Source of the DNA: Prorocentrum cordatum
Taxonomy: Eukaryota > Sar > Dinophyceae > Prorocentrales > Prorocentraceae
Direction: 5' to 3'
Assembly (NCBI GenBank): GCA_963575745.1
Contig: CAUYUJ010012091.1
Coordinates: 1 to 64,000, forward strand
DNA length: 64,000 nt
In this document: positions 44,055 to 54,690 of the stretch, piece after piece
How positions within the stretch are numbered: position 1 is the first letter of the stretch
Layout of the letters: each line of letters starts with the position of its first letter
The notes under the pieces: model-generated
Seen by the model: only the letters and a program-made list of their open reading frames with translations
What the model was told of the DNA's origin: nothing
Database searches by the model: none
Position numbers and translations under genes: made by a program

Positions 44055-45524
44055 ATGGTGGCGACTGGTATGATCTGGTCTCTTGTGTTTCTCGGGCTAT
44101 CAGGCGCGTCTGGCATGCAGCTGGCAACGAGCGGGTGGCTCGAGAACGTGGCGCCCAACGCGACGTCCGCGCGGTTCACGCGCGCGGAGTGCAGCACCTG
44201 GCAGGTGGGTCAAGGCTGCTGCACGCCACTGGGAAATACCGCGTCTGCGTGGACCTTCGCTTCTCATGGGGTGCATGGCACTTGGTCCAGCACCACCGCG
44301 TTCATCCGCTTCGACTTCCATGACGATACGATCTGCGGTGGCGTGGCGAATGCCAGGCAATACGGGAGCGCAGTTCTCACCTTGAACGACGCTTCGCCCA
44401 TCGACCTGACCCTTGCGATGACAGGCGTCGCTGAGGCCAATTTCGAAAAGTTTGATCTATACGTGGACAACGTCCTGCATACCACGGTGCAAGCTTCAAA
44501 CGGCCACGGGGGCAGCGCATGCCAGGTCAGCACCTGCATCATGTGCGATGTCAACATGCCCTCGCAGACATTCTCGCTTTCAGCTGGGCCGCACACAATC
44601 AAGGTAGAGGTTGATTCTCGCGACGGTCTGTTCCACAGGGGCGCTTACTTCCAGATGACCTTCGGCAAAAGCAGCCCGACGTGTGGCGGATGCACCTGCT
44701 CGGAGGCGACGCCCAGCCCGACGCCCTACCCGACGCCCTACCCGACGCCCTACCCGACGCCCTACCCGACGCCCAGCCCGACGCCCTACCCCACGCCCTA
44801 CCCGACTCCCTATCCGACGCCCAGCCCGACGCCTTTTCCCACGGCTTTCCCGACGCCCTACCCCACGCCCTACCCGACGCCCTACCCCACGGCCTACCCG
44901 ACGGCCTTCCCGACGCCCTACCCCACGCCCTACCCGACGCCCTACCCCACGGCCTACCCGACGGCCTTCCCGACGCCCAGCCCGACGCCCAGCCCGACGT
45001 ATCCTCCAGGTTGGCCGACGCCACACCCGACGTTTCCTGCTGGAGCTCCCATGGCGGGTGGAGCCGGCGGATCGGTGGCTGCCACTGGCGATCCGCATTT
45101 GCAGAACATCTTTGGTGAGCGGTTCGACTTGATGCAGCCCGGCAAGCATGTTTTGATACAGATTCCGCAGGGAGAGCGTGCCGAGATGACGATGCTTCAT
45201 GTAGAGGCCTTGGCGCATAATTTGGGTGGACACTGCGCAGACATGTACTTTCAAGAAGTAAATCTCACAGGTTCGTGGGCGGAGGCGAGGCAGGCTGGCG
45301 GTCTTCGTTTCAGCGTTCAGGGTGAAGGGATGAAATGGACAAAGTTCGGGGTGGTAGAGATAAAGATTGCCCGTGGTCGCACACAGCAGGGCACCCAGTA
45401 TCTGAATTTCTACGTCAAGCACCTCGACCGCGCTGGGTTTGCAATTGGAGGGTTGTTGGGAGAAGATGATCACACGCAGGCGTCGATGCGGCCGGCGGAG
45501 TGTTTCCGGCACCTCTCCCTTTGA
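44055..45524 (+). CDS. secreted von Willebrand D-like protein with PT-rich linker, array copy 2
   Basis: 489 residues: signal peptide (one Thr for Ile change at position 4), N-terminal beta-rich domain, PT linker one four-residue unit shorter than in copy 1, and a VWD-like C-terminal domain starting ATGDPHLQN at about residue 344. Outside the linker the protein is almost identical to copy 1. The reading frame is intact, with no stop or frameshift. Confidence 0.85.
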   Translation: MVATGMIWSLVFLGLSGASGMQLATSGWLENVAPNATSARFTRAECSTWQVGQGCCTPLGNTASAWTFASHGVHGTWSSTTAFIRFDFHDDTICGGVANARQYGSAVLTLNDASPIDLTLAMTGVAEANFEKFDLYVDNVLHTTVQASNGHGGSACQVSTCIMCDVNMPSQTFSLSAGPHTIKVEVDSRDGLFHRGAYFQMTFGKSSPTCGGCTCSEATPSPTPYPTPYPTPYPTPYPTPSPTPYPTPYPTPYPTPSPTPFPTAFPTPYPTPYPTPYPTAYPTAFPTPYPTPYPTPYPTAYPTAFPTPSPTPSPTYPPGWPTPHPTFPAGAPMAGGAGGSVAATGDPHLQNIFGERFDLMQPGKHVLIQIPQGERAEMTMLHVEALAHNLGGHCADMYFQEVNLTGSWAEARQAGGLRFSVQGEGMKWTKFGVVEIKIARGRTQQGTQYLNFYVKHLDRAGFAIGGLLGEDDHTQASMRPAECFRHLSL

Positions 45525-47194
45525 GCCTCGCCTGTGTGCAACGTTCATGTCGGATGCAGGGGCAGATCTCTAATGATTCCGCTTAGACGCGTCGGCGGCA
45601 GCAAGGCGGTTGACCCGACATCCGAGCCCACTTCTGAGAAAGCACGTAAGAAGTTCTGAGCACAAGCGCTTTTTGGGGCACGCCTATGTATGTATGTGTG
45701 TAAGTACATGCATGTAGGTATTTCTATGTATATGCATATGTAGGCGACGAATCATGCATAGACATGTACTTCATATGTGTATGTACAGGTTCGCATGTGC
45801 ACGTATGCATGCATCTAGGCATGCATCTATATATGTAGATCAGAGAGATCGGTGTAGGTGTCAGATCGTGTTGTATGCGCATGTGTACGTCTACGTGTAT
45901 GTGTATGTACAGCCGTACGCATGTGTGTCTATCAGTTATGCATCTGAACGTATATCCACATATGTATACATGTGTACGTTACTGTGTTTGCATATACGCT
46001 TATGTATAGGTACATGCATATGTACATCTGCACATGCATACATGTTTGTACACTCATTGATTTGTGTATGCGCTCATCTGTATATCCATTCAACTAGTCA
46101 TACGTGTATATGTATGAAATCGCGATTCTAGATGCATGCCTATGCATATGCCTTTGACTATGTCTATGCTTGTGTAGATGTAGTTGTTGCTCTTGTTGTT
46201 TCAACAAACGTGGGTCCTATACACAATCTACATATACATGCATACACAAATCTAGTTGTAGACATGCTTACATTCATATCTATATATGTATGTATATGCT
46301 TGGCTGGATGGAGGCCCTGTTCCCTGGTTGCTATAATTGGGGGCTACACATGGGTGCGATACATGGGGGACGATACTTCGGGGTAATTCGTTGGGGCCAT
46401 GCGCGGGGGCAATGCATGTGGGCGGGCAACCCATGGGGGCAATCCACAATACTTGGGGGCAGCTTACGGGGGCGATAAGTTTGGGCAGCACGTAAGGGAC
46501 AATCCATGGGGGCAGGGCATGGGGCGAACTTTTGGGGCGATACTTGGGGGCAGTACATGTGGGCGATATTTTGGGGGGGAATACATAGGAGCAACACTTG
46601 GGGGAATACATGGGGTCAACATGTGGGGATTGTTTGTGAGGGATTAGTGTCGCCCTCGTCGCCGCCCCTGCACTCTTATCATCAAATCTTGGTGTTACGT
46701 ATTGGCATACGTGTATGTATATGAGTATGGGTATGAGAGAGGTGTTTGTGTATGTCTATGTGTATGCGCATGCGTATGTGTATGTGGATGTGCATGCTTA
46801 CGTGCACGTGTACGTGTATGCGTATGCGTATGCGTACGCATATGCGCATGCGCATGCGTATGCGTATGCGTATGCGTATCTGTATGTGTATGTATACGAG
46901 GCCTGGGGGAGTGCGCAAAGGACCTGCTGACACGCCCATTCGGTGCCCAGCGGCATGGTGGTGAATATGTGTGCGTGTGTGCATGCATGCATGCATGTAC
47001 GTATGTATGCATGCCTGTCTGTATGAATGTACCTACGCAATGTATGCGTGCATGTATGCACGCACGCATGCATGTATGTATGCATGTGTGGATTCATGGT
47101 TGCGTAGGTTTTCACACATAGGTATGTATGCTTGCGTGTATATATGTGTGTGTGTATTATCCAGCGTTGATCCCAAACAGTAGGTTATTGCAGT
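45525..47194. other. array spacer, unit 2
   Basis: Same composition as the unit 1 spacer: conserved 3' flank, TATG/CATG tracts and GGGGGCAATACATG word array. No gene seen. Confidence 0.6.
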
Positions 47195-47550
47195 CTATGC
47201 GGTGCAATCTAGGTGGTGCAATCAATCACTTGTTCAATATGAAGTTGTTCCATCCACTGCTCGTGCAAACATCCAACCCTCCCACCCGCAACTTGGTTGC
47301 ACGACCTCCTAAGACTGTGGCGGTGGGTACCACATGGCACTTGGGAGCGACGCCGACGACGACAGCGACAACGACGACGACGCCACCGACAACGACTACG
47401 ACGACACCGACGACGTCTCCAACGGCTTCGACGACACCGACGACGACGACGGCACCGACGACGACGACGACGCCGACGACGACGACGGCGATGACAACGC
47501 CGACGACGACGCCGACGCCGACGATGACTATTACGACGGGAACGTGTCGA
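47195..47550 (+). repeat. element H with (GAC)n, array unit 2
   Basis: Nearly identical to 42525-42880, including the triplet tract, which has not changed length visibly between the two units. Confidence 0.75.
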
Positions 47551-48736
47551 GCAAGACGCTTGGTTTCACGTGTCCAGGTCGCCCAGGCGGATGTGTAACA
47601 TGCAGATGTGTTGAGAATGTCTCGAGCGAGACGCTTATTTTCACGTGTCCAGGTCGTCCAGGCGGATGTGTAACATGAGGATGTGTTGAGAATGTCTCGA
47701 GCGAAAAGCTTGCCCGTCCGTGGGGCGTCCCCTGGTGCGCTGGCGCGTCCCCTCGCGCGTCCCTTGCGACGTTCTGGCGTGACGTGCCCTGGCACGTCCC
47801 CCAGCACGCCACTCGGCGTGGCATGTTCCCTGGCTCGTCCTCTGTCGCGTTTCCTGGCTCGTCCCCAGGCGTGCCCCCTGCTTGTTCCTTGGCGCGCCCT
47901 TTGCAACGCCCCTTGGCATGACGTCCTCTGGCCGCCCCGTGGCACGCGCCTTGGCACGTCCCGTGGCAGGTCCCTGACACGTCCAGGGCACGTCCCCTGA
48001 TACGCCCCCTGACACGCCCCCTGGCGCATCTCGTATTCGCCCCTGGAACATCCTGTGGCGCGTCCGTGAGCCTGTGCCCCGTGCCGTTTCGTTCCTTTTC
48101 GGAGTTGAGTCGGATTTTGAGGTCGAGTTGATTGAGCGTCCCACACGTTTCCATGCCAACTAGCTTTGGGACAGTTGCCATGTGCTTGGACAGCTCGAGC
48201 TGAGGATCCAGATCAGTTCGGTCTCAGACTCGGATGCAAAGGAAGACTCGATCCAAAACGCCGCAGAGCACAATCGCAGCATGGCATATCGCAAGTCAGC
48301 ACCGCGCAGCACAGCACAGGCTTTGGCACGTTACACCAAGATCGATACACTCCGCATTGCAATTGCCCGTCGCCCAATCAGGTGTCTTGAACATGTTGCC
48401 GTGCCTCACCTTTCCATACCCCTTTCCGGGTTCGTGGCTCGATCATGTTGTTTCTGATAAGGGGTGCGCTTGTTCGCACCACCCTGCGCGGGACCAGTGC
48501 CAAGGGTTGATTGCTCAATGCTCAGGGCTTACGGCGCCCAGCAGAGCAGAAACCCATGCCGATTTGGGTCCGGTGCAGAGTGTCGCGTTTCGAGCCCGCA
48601 GCGTGGCACTGCGGGTCCGCAACAGCGCCTGGTGGGCAGCGTCCAGATGCCGTGGCCATGCAGGCTCAATAGCCGAAATAGCACATTCAGCAAGTCGTTA
48701 ATCGCGGAGAAGCGTTTTCTCGCTCGAGTAGACGGG

Positions 48737-50170
48737 ATGGTGGCGACTGGTATGATCTGGTCTCTTGTGTTTCTCGGGCTATCAGGCGCGTCTGGCATGC
48801 AGCTGGCAACGAGCGGGTGGCTCGAGAACGTGGCGCCCAACGCGACGTCCGCGCGGTTCACGCGCGCGGAGTGCAGCACCTGGCAGGTGGGTCAAGGCTG
48901 CTGCACGCCACTGGGAAATACCGCGTCTGCGTGGACCTTCGCTTCTCATGGGGTGCATGGCACTTGGTCCAGCACCACCGCGTTCATCCGCTTCGACTTC
49001 CATGACGATACGATCTGCGGTGGCGTGGCGAATGCCAGGCAATACGGGAGCGCAGTTCTCACCTTGAACGACGCTTCGCCCATCGACCTGACCCTTGCGA
49101 TGACAGGCGTCGCTGAGGCCAATTTCGAAAAGTTTGATCTATACGTGGACAACGTCCTGCATACCACGGTGCAAGCTTCAAACGGCCACGGGGGCAGCGC
49201 ATGCCAGGTCAGCACCTGCATCATGTGCGATGTCAACATGCCCTCGCAGACATTCTCGCTTTCAGCTGGGCCGCACACAATCAAGGTAGAGGTTGATTCT
49301 CGCGACGGTCTGTACCACAGGGGCGCTTACTTCCAGATGACCTTCGGCAAAAGCAGCCCGACGTGTGGCGGATGCACCTGCTCGGAGGCGACGCCCAGCC
49401 CGACGCCCTACCCGACGCCCAGCCCGACGCCCTACCCGACTCCTTACCCTACGCCCTACCCGACGCCCAGCCCGACGCCCTACCCCACGCCCTACCCCAC
49501 GCCCTACCCGACTCCCTATCCGACGCCCAGCCCGACGCCTTTTCCCACGGCTTTCCCGACGCCCTACCCCACGCCTTACCCGACGCCCTACCCCACGGCC
49601 TACCCGACGGCCTTCCCAACGCCCAGCCCGACGCCCAGCCCGACGTATCCTCCAGGTTGGCCGACGCCACACCCGACGTTTCCTGCTGGAGCTCCCATGG
49701 CGGGTGGAGCCGGCGGATCGGTGGCTGCCACTGGCGATCCGCATTTGCAGAACATCTTTGGTGAGCGGTTCGACTTGATGCAGCCCGGCAAGCATGTTTT
49801 GATACAGATTCCGCAGGGAGAGCGTGCCGAGATGACGATGCTTCATGTAGAGGCCTTGGCGCATAATTTGGGTGGACACTGCGCAGACATGTACTTTCAA
49901 GAAGTAAATCTCACAGGTTCGTGGGCGGAGGCGAGGCAGGCTGGCGGTCTTCGTTTCAGCGTTCAGGGTGAAGGGATGAAATGGACAAAGTTCGGGGTGG
50001 TAGAGATAAAGATTGCCCGTGGTCGCACACAGCAGGGCACCCAGTATCTGAATTTCTACGTCAAGCACCTCGACCGCGCTGGGTTTGCAATCGGAGGGTT
50101 GTTGGGAGAAGATGATCACACGCAGGCGTCGATGCGGCCGGCGGAGTGTTTCCGGCACCTCTCCCTTTGA
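48737..50170 (+). CDS. secreted von Willebrand D-like protein with PT-rich linker, array copy 3
   Basis: 477 residues, intact. The linker is shorter than in copy 1 by 16 residues, a multiple of the four-residue PTPY/PTPS unit. One other visible change is Phe to Tyr in [10 protein letters not shown]. Signal peptide, N-terminal domain and VWD-like domain are as in the other copies. All three genes lie in the same orientation, and none has an obvious inactivating change. Confidence 0.85.
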   Translation: MVATGMIWSLVFLGLSGASGMQLATSGWLENVAPNATSARFTRAECSTWQVGQGCCTPLGNTASAWTFASHGVHGTWSSTTAFIRFDFHDDTICGGVANARQYGSAVLTLNDASPIDLTLAMTGVAEANFEKFDLYVDNVLHTTVQASNGHGGSACQVSTCIMCDVNMPSQTFSLSAGPHTIKVEVDSRDGLYHRGAYFQMTFGKSSPTCGGCTCSEATPSPTPYPTPSPTPYPTPYPTPYPTPSPTPYPTPYPTPYPTPYPTPSPTPFPTAFPTPYPTPYPTPYPTAYPTAFPTPSPTPSPTYPPGWPTPHPTFPAGAPMAGGAGGSVAATGDPHLQNIFGERFDLMQPGKHVLIQIPQGERAEMTMLHVEALAHNLGGHCADMYFQEVNLTGSWAEARQAGGLRFSVQGEGMKWTKFGVVEIKIARGRTQQGTQYLNFYVKHLDRAGFAIGGLLGEDDHTQASMRPAECFRHLSL

Positions 50171-51321
50171 GCCTCGCCTGTGTGCAACGTTCATGTCGGA
50201 TGCAGGGGCAGATCTCTAATGATTTCGCTTAGACGCGTCGGCGGCAGCAAGGCGGTTGACCCGACATCCGAGCCCACTTCTGAGAAAGCACGTAAGAAGT
50301 TCTGAGCACAAGCGCGTTTTGGGGCACGCCTATGTATGTATGTGTGTAAGTACATGCATGTAGGTATTTCTATGTATATGCATATGTAGGCGACGAATCA
50401 TGCATAGACATGTACTTCATATGTTTATGTACAGGTTCGCATGTGCACGTATGCATGCATCTAGGCATGCATCTATATATGTAGATCAGAGAGATCGGTG
50501 TATGTGCCAGATCGTGTTGTATGCGCATGTGTACGTCTACGTGTATGTGTATGTACAGCCGTACGCATGTGTGTCTATCAGCAATGCATCTGAACGTATA
50601 TCCATGTATGTACACATGTGTACGTTAGTGTGTTTGCATATACGCTTATGTATAGGTACATGCATATGTACATCTGCACATGCATACATGTTTGTACACT
50701 CATTGATTTGTGTATGCGCTCATCTGCATCTCCATTCAACTAGTCATACGTGTATATGTATGAAATCGCGATTCTAGATGCATGCCTATGCATATGCCTT
50801 TGACTATGTCTATGCTTGTGTAGATGTAGTTGTTGCTTTTTTTGTTTCAACAAACTTGGGTCCTATACACAATCTACATATACATGCATACACAAATCTA
50901 GTTGTAGACATGCCTACATTCATATCTATATATGTATGTATATGCGTGGCTGGATGGAGGCCCTTTTCCCTGGTTGCTATAATTGGGGGCTACACATGGG
51001 TGCGATACATGGGGGACGATACTTCGGGGTAATTCTTTGGGGCCATGCGCGGGGGCAATGCATGTGGGCGGGCAACCCATGGGGGCAATCCACAATACTT
51101 GGGGGCAGCTTACGGGGGCGATACGTTTGGGCAGCACGTAAGGGGCAATCCATGGGGGCAGGGCATGGGGCGAACTTTTTGGGCGATACTTGGGGGCAGT
51201 ACATGTGGGCGATATTGGGGGGGGGGGGGGCAATACATAGGAGCAACACTTGGGGGAATACGTGGGGTCAACATGTGGGGATTGTTTGTGAGGGATTAGT
51301 TTCGCCCTCGTCGCCGCCCCT
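50171..51321. other. array spacer, unit 3
   Basis: Conserved 3' flank, TATG/CATG tract and GGGGGCAATACATG word array, cut short by the retroelement. Confidence 0.6.
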
Positions 51322-51442
51322 TGTGATAGATGGGCACATTCGTTAAATATAGGTTCAGCACTTAGAGGGCGAGTCTAGTTCTGACCGTGATTCGCCCTGT
51401 GGCTCAAGGGATAAACATCTGCTTTCTCCTCCTGCTGCCACA
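51322..51442 (+). mobile_element. candidate 5' LTR of a copia-like element (121 bp)
   Basis: It begins TGTGATAG and ends CTGCCACA, so it has TG..CA ends with a TGTG/CACA inverted match. Its left edge is the exact point where array unit 3 stops, and its right edge is two bases before a primer-binding site. No second LTR was found downstream, so the assignment rests on position and ends only. Confidence 0.6.
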
Positions 51443-51444
51443 GT

Positions 51445-51456
51445 TGGTAGCGGAGC
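51445..51456 (+). promoter_or_regulatory. candidate primer-binding site for initiator Met tRNA
   Basis: TGGTAGCGGAGC follows the candidate LTR after two bases. The complement of the 3' end of eukaryotic initiator tRNA-Met begins TGGTAGCAGAG or similar, so the match is 10 of 11. This primer is usual for Ty1/copia elements. Confidence 0.55.
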
Positions 51457-51579
51457 GCGGTCCCGGCAGGTGGCCATGGGCAGCGGCGGGCAGCCTTGAT
51501 CGGTGCGCCCGGCCCCCTGCTCGCGAGCCACTGCCGCGGCTGCGCTCGGCGCACTGGGAAGTGTGGGGATCCACGGCAG

Positions 51580-54381
51580 ATGCCCGACGACGGAGTGACG
51601 GGCGAGAAGGGCACCACTCCCGGCGACGGCGAGAGGGGCGGCGGGAGCGCGGCCAGCGCGGCGCCCCCAGGACCGACACCGCCAGGAGTGACACCTGAGC
51701 TCCTCGAGCTGGTCAAGAAGTTAGTCGCCACGACTATGAGGGAGAACCAGACTCAGGAGTCTCAGGCAGCAGGACGACATGTGCAGACGTGGAGCGGCTG
51801 GAACGAGCCCAGTGCCGACCCATGGTCCACCCAGGACCCCTGGTCGCAGGCTCAGCCAGGCTGCGGGACCCAGGAGTCCCCGGCAGCCGGCTCGGCCGGA
51901 GACGGCTCGGACCAGCAGCAGGATCAGAAGAACGGCGAGGCAGCTCGGCGCTGGACCAGCGACTGGGCCGCGGGCAGCCAGGGTGCCGGCGGCTGGGGTG
52001 CTGGCGACTGGCGGACGGCCGACCAGAGCTGGCCAGGCCAGCAGTGGAGCAGCGGCGGCTGGCAGCGCGGAGACTACTCGGACCCGCCTGCCTTCCCCGG
52101 CTGGGCGCACTACCGAGGGTGGCGCAAAGCCGTCCGCCGCTGGGACAAGAACACGGACGTGGCAGTCTGGCGCCGGGCTGAGCGTTTCCTCAAGCTTTTC
52201 GATTGGACGATGCAGTCCAAGTTTGACGACGTGCCAGAGGCGGACCTCCCAGGTCCAGGCTGGCTGGACATCCTCATCGGACGGATGGACATCATGGCAG
52301 GAGAACGAGAAGGGGATGATCTCCGACGCGCCGGGAGAAAGGCCCTCTTCGAGGCCACCCGCGACGCCAAGGAGACTCTCACAGCCTACGTGTGCAGGCG
52401 TGAGGCCCAGCTGCTGGAGGCAGAAGGGCACGACCTCTGGATGTCGCCCAAGCTTAAAGGACTATTTCTAGAAGAAGGTGCGGCACTCTCGGCCCAGGGT
52501 GCTCAGAACCTTCGGACGCTCACACAGGGGCGACTTGACTACGACAACGTGGCGTGGGCTTTGAGACAGATGGACGCCTACGGGTCAGAGCGATTGTTAC
52601 CGGGGGCTCGCGGAGCGAGCGCCAACCTGGCATCCAGTACTGAGGGCTTCGGCCCGAGACGTGAGGTAGGACCCAGTGGCAGTGCAGCTCACTCCTTTCC
52701 CTCCGCTCCGGTCGACGGTGGTGACGGTGGTCACGACCAGGAGTCCGACGGCGAGGTCGAATCCTACGACTACTACGACGAGGATGAGGAATGCGACGAC
52801 GACCTCGACGAGGCAGCACTACTGGCCGAGATCGACGATCTCAACCTCACGGAGGACCAGGTCGACGACGCCCTGATCATGCTCACCAACGACCGGTCTT
52901 GGAAGCAAAACAAGGAGCTGAAGAGGGCCGCGAAGCGCGACAGGGAGTGCTTCGGAGGCAAGGCCGGCGGCGATCGTGTCCAACCTCAACCTCGGGCTCA
53001 TCCTGCCGGGCGGGGCCGGAAAGGAGACCGAGGACGAGGAAAGGGACAAGGCCGCGGCCGCGGGTCCAAGCCCAAGCTGTCGCTCCAGCAGCTCATGAAG
53101 GCCACGAGGTGCAAGAACTGCGACAAGAAGGGTCACTGTGGCAGGGAGTGCCCAGACCCTCCCAGAGACCGAGCGAGCGGCCCCTCGGGACGCAAGGTGC
53201 TCAACGGCTACTCGTTCGAGGGGTGCACGACCGATTCCAACGACTGGTGCACCCTGTCCTGCCCCAGCTGGGAGGAGGCCGAGGCCGAGCTCGGCTCCAG
53301 CGACGTCTACCTGAGGTCGACGCAGGGGCTCGTGGACCCCGGCGCCGGCAGCGATCTCGTTGGACTGGAGGCTCTGAATCGAGAGTCGCAGGCGTTGGCC
53401 AGCCTCGGGATGTGCTTCGAGGTCATCCCTAGGCAACATCGCAAGCCTAGGGCGGCGCACGGGGTGGGAGGTGCCGCCACCGTGCTCGCATCGATTCTCT
53501 TTCCGATGTGCCTAGGAGGAGCCTTCGGCATCGTCGAGACTACGGTGCTCGAGGACAATGTGCCTCACATCCTCAGCGTCAATTTGCTTGAGTTCTTGGG
53601 CGCAGTCATTGACTTGCCGAGGAACGAGATGTGTTTGGACACCCCGGAGCCCAAGGTCACTTTGACTCGTCTGGGTTCCGGGCACCGCATGGCAGAAATA
53701 GTGCGTGCAGTCTCGGGGCCGTGGGAGGTTCCAGCCTCGGCCCTGAACAAGTACCCGTTTCTGTCGCCCTCATCTTTTCAGCTCGGAGGTCGGCAGGCAC
53801 CGATGATGCTGGCAGACGGATCAGCGCAGCAGTACATCATCCTTCTCGTCATCATCTTAGCAAGGCACCCAGGGCGCTTCAGAAGATCAAGGGCCAGGAC
53901 CAGGACCAGGGCGAGCCAGGACTTCGGGGACTCCCAGAAGATCGTAGGTGCGAGCCAGGACTTCGGGGACTCTCAGAAGATCGTAGGCGCACTCCTGGCC
54001 ACGGGGCTCCTGGGGATCTACACGGCGTTCGCCCGGGTCGTTGAGAGGATCGGGGACCTCTTCCAGCCACGGGCTCAGCGAGCTTGTTCAGGCCAGGCCT
54101 CAGGGGTTCTTGGACAAGCTAAGGTGAAGAGGGCCGAGGACTACGACATCGGGACCCTCGACCTCCACCTTCCATTCCGGCCGCGCGGAGGGTATGGAAG
54201 GTCATGTTACCTAGTTAATGTCTTGATGTGTCTCGATGTGTCTCGATTGTCTTGGCATGTCTCGATATGTCTCGCGGATGTCTTAGTATGTATAGATATT
54301 CCATGTAACATTACACACCATTTGCAACAAACAAACAACGATAATTCAGGATACAAACCACACACCGAAACAAATAGATAG
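51580..54381 (+). CDS. Ty1/copia-like retroelement Gag-protease, truncated before pol
   Basis: The first ATG in the frame (51580) gives 933 residues. About residues 170-340 form a helical Gag-type region (RGWRKAVRRWDKNTDVAVWR). A CCHC zinc knuckle, C-K-N-C-x4-H-x4-C, lies at 511-524 after a basic G/R/K-rich stretch. A retropepsin-like active site, LVDPGAGSDLVG, lies at about 584-595, with Pro where D-T/S-G is normal. About 90 residues later ILSVNLLEFLGAVIDLPRN fits the second half of a copia-type protease. From about residue 755 the sequence no longer looks like a copia product: a 39-bp tandem duplication (53914 and 53953) encodes ASQDFGDSQKIVG twice, and the last 60 codons run into A/T-rich DNA. 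No integrase or reverse transcriptase follows. Probably a dead, 3'-truncated copy. Confidence 0.75.
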   Translation: MPDDGVTGEKGTTPGDGERGGGSAASAAPPGPTPPGVTPELLELVKKLVATTMRENQTQESQAAGRHVQTWSGWNEPSADPWSTQDPWSQAQPGCGTQESPAAGSAGDGSDQQQDQKNGEAARRWTSDWAAGSQGAGGWGAGDWRTADQSWPGQQWSSGGWQRGDYSDPPAFPGWAHYRGWRKAVRRWDKNTDVAVWRRAERFLKLFDWTMQSKFDDVPEADLPGPGWLDILIGRMDIMAGEREGDDLRRAGRKALFEATRDAKETLTAYVCRREAQLLEAEGHDLWMSPKLKGLFLEEGAALSAQGAQNLRTLTQGRLDYDNVAWALRQMDAYGSERLLPGARGASANLASSTEGFGPRREVGPSGSAAHSFPSAPVDGGDGGHDQESDGEVESYDYYDEDEECDDDLDEAALLAEIDDLNLTEDQVDDALIMLTNDRSWKQNKELKRAAKRDRECFGGKAGGDRVQPQPRAHPAGRGRKGDRGRGKGQGRGRGSKPKLSLQQLMKATRCKNCDKKGHCGRECPDPPRDRASGPSGRKVLNGYSFEGCTTDSNDWCTLSCPSWEEAEAELGSSDVYLRSTQGLVDPGAGSDLVGLEALNRESQALASLGMCFEVIPRQHRKPRAAHGVGGAATVLASILFPMCLGGAFGIVETTVLEDNVPHILSVNLLEFLGAVIDLPRNEMCLDTPEPKVTLTRLGSGHRMAEIVRAVSGPWEVPASALNKYPFLSPSSFQLGGRQAPMMLADGSAQQYIILLVIILARHPGRFRRSRARTRTRASQDFGDSQKIVGASQDFGDSQKIVGALLATGLLGIYTAFARVVERIGDLFQPRAQRACSGQASGVLGQAKVKRAEDYDIGTLDLHLPFRPRGGYGRSCYLVNVLMCLDVSRLSWHVSICLADVLVCIDIPCNITHHLQQTNNDNSGYKPHTETNR

Positions 54382-54450
54382 GGCAAAACAAGCCAATAAC
54401 ATAACGCAGGTAGGAAGTAGGCACGCAAGAACACCACTCGAAACATCTCA
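54205..54450. other. A/T-rich stretch with TGTCTCGATATG words
   Basis: Repeated ATGTCTCGATGTGTCTCG words at about 54220-54290, then A-rich sequence. Base composition changes sharply from the GC-rich gag region near 54205, which marks the probable break of the retroelement. Confidence 0.5.
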
Positions 54451-54469
54451 ACAAAGATGCCGAAGCCTC

Positions 54470-54690
54470 AAGACCTTCAAGGGTTTTCAAAGAGCCTCAA
54501 GGAGCCTCAAAGAGCCTCACAGAGCCGCGAGGGGCCTCAAGGAGCCTCAAGGAACCTCAAGGGAGCCAGGCCGCCCCAAGGAGCTTCAAGGAGCCCAAGG
54601 GTCACACGGGAGCCAAAACGCCCCCAAGAAATGCCAAAAGAGCCCCAAAGACCCAAGGGCCGACGAGCCCCTAAGAAGCAAAAGGGAGCT
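54470..54690. repeat. degenerate 12-bp GAGCCTCAAGGA repeat
   Basis: Words AAAGAGCCTCAAGGAGCC recur every 12 bp or so between about 54490 and 54570, then become irregular. Confidence 0.75.

Larger units (their letters stand above)
42927..47597 (+). repeat. large tandem array, unit 2 (about 4.67 kb)
   Basis: Same order of parts as unit 1 and differing by scattered substitutions and small indels, mostly in the PT linker and the simple-sequence spacers. The upstream region 43048-43400 carries the CCCTGGCACGTC word array. Confidence 0.9.
47598..51321 (+). repeat. large tandem array, unit 3, truncated at the retroelement
   Basis: Collinear with units 1 and 2 up to GTCGCCGCCCCT at 51320-51321. It then stops at the first base of the candidate LTR, so the last 950 bp of the unit are missing. 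It carries a 15-bp insertion (near 48481) in the leader of its gene. Confidence 0.9.

Noticed and set aside
51390-51460. tRNA-like sequence before the gag frame
   Set aside because: No cloverleaf could be drawn; the similarity to a tRNA end is explained by a primer-binding site.
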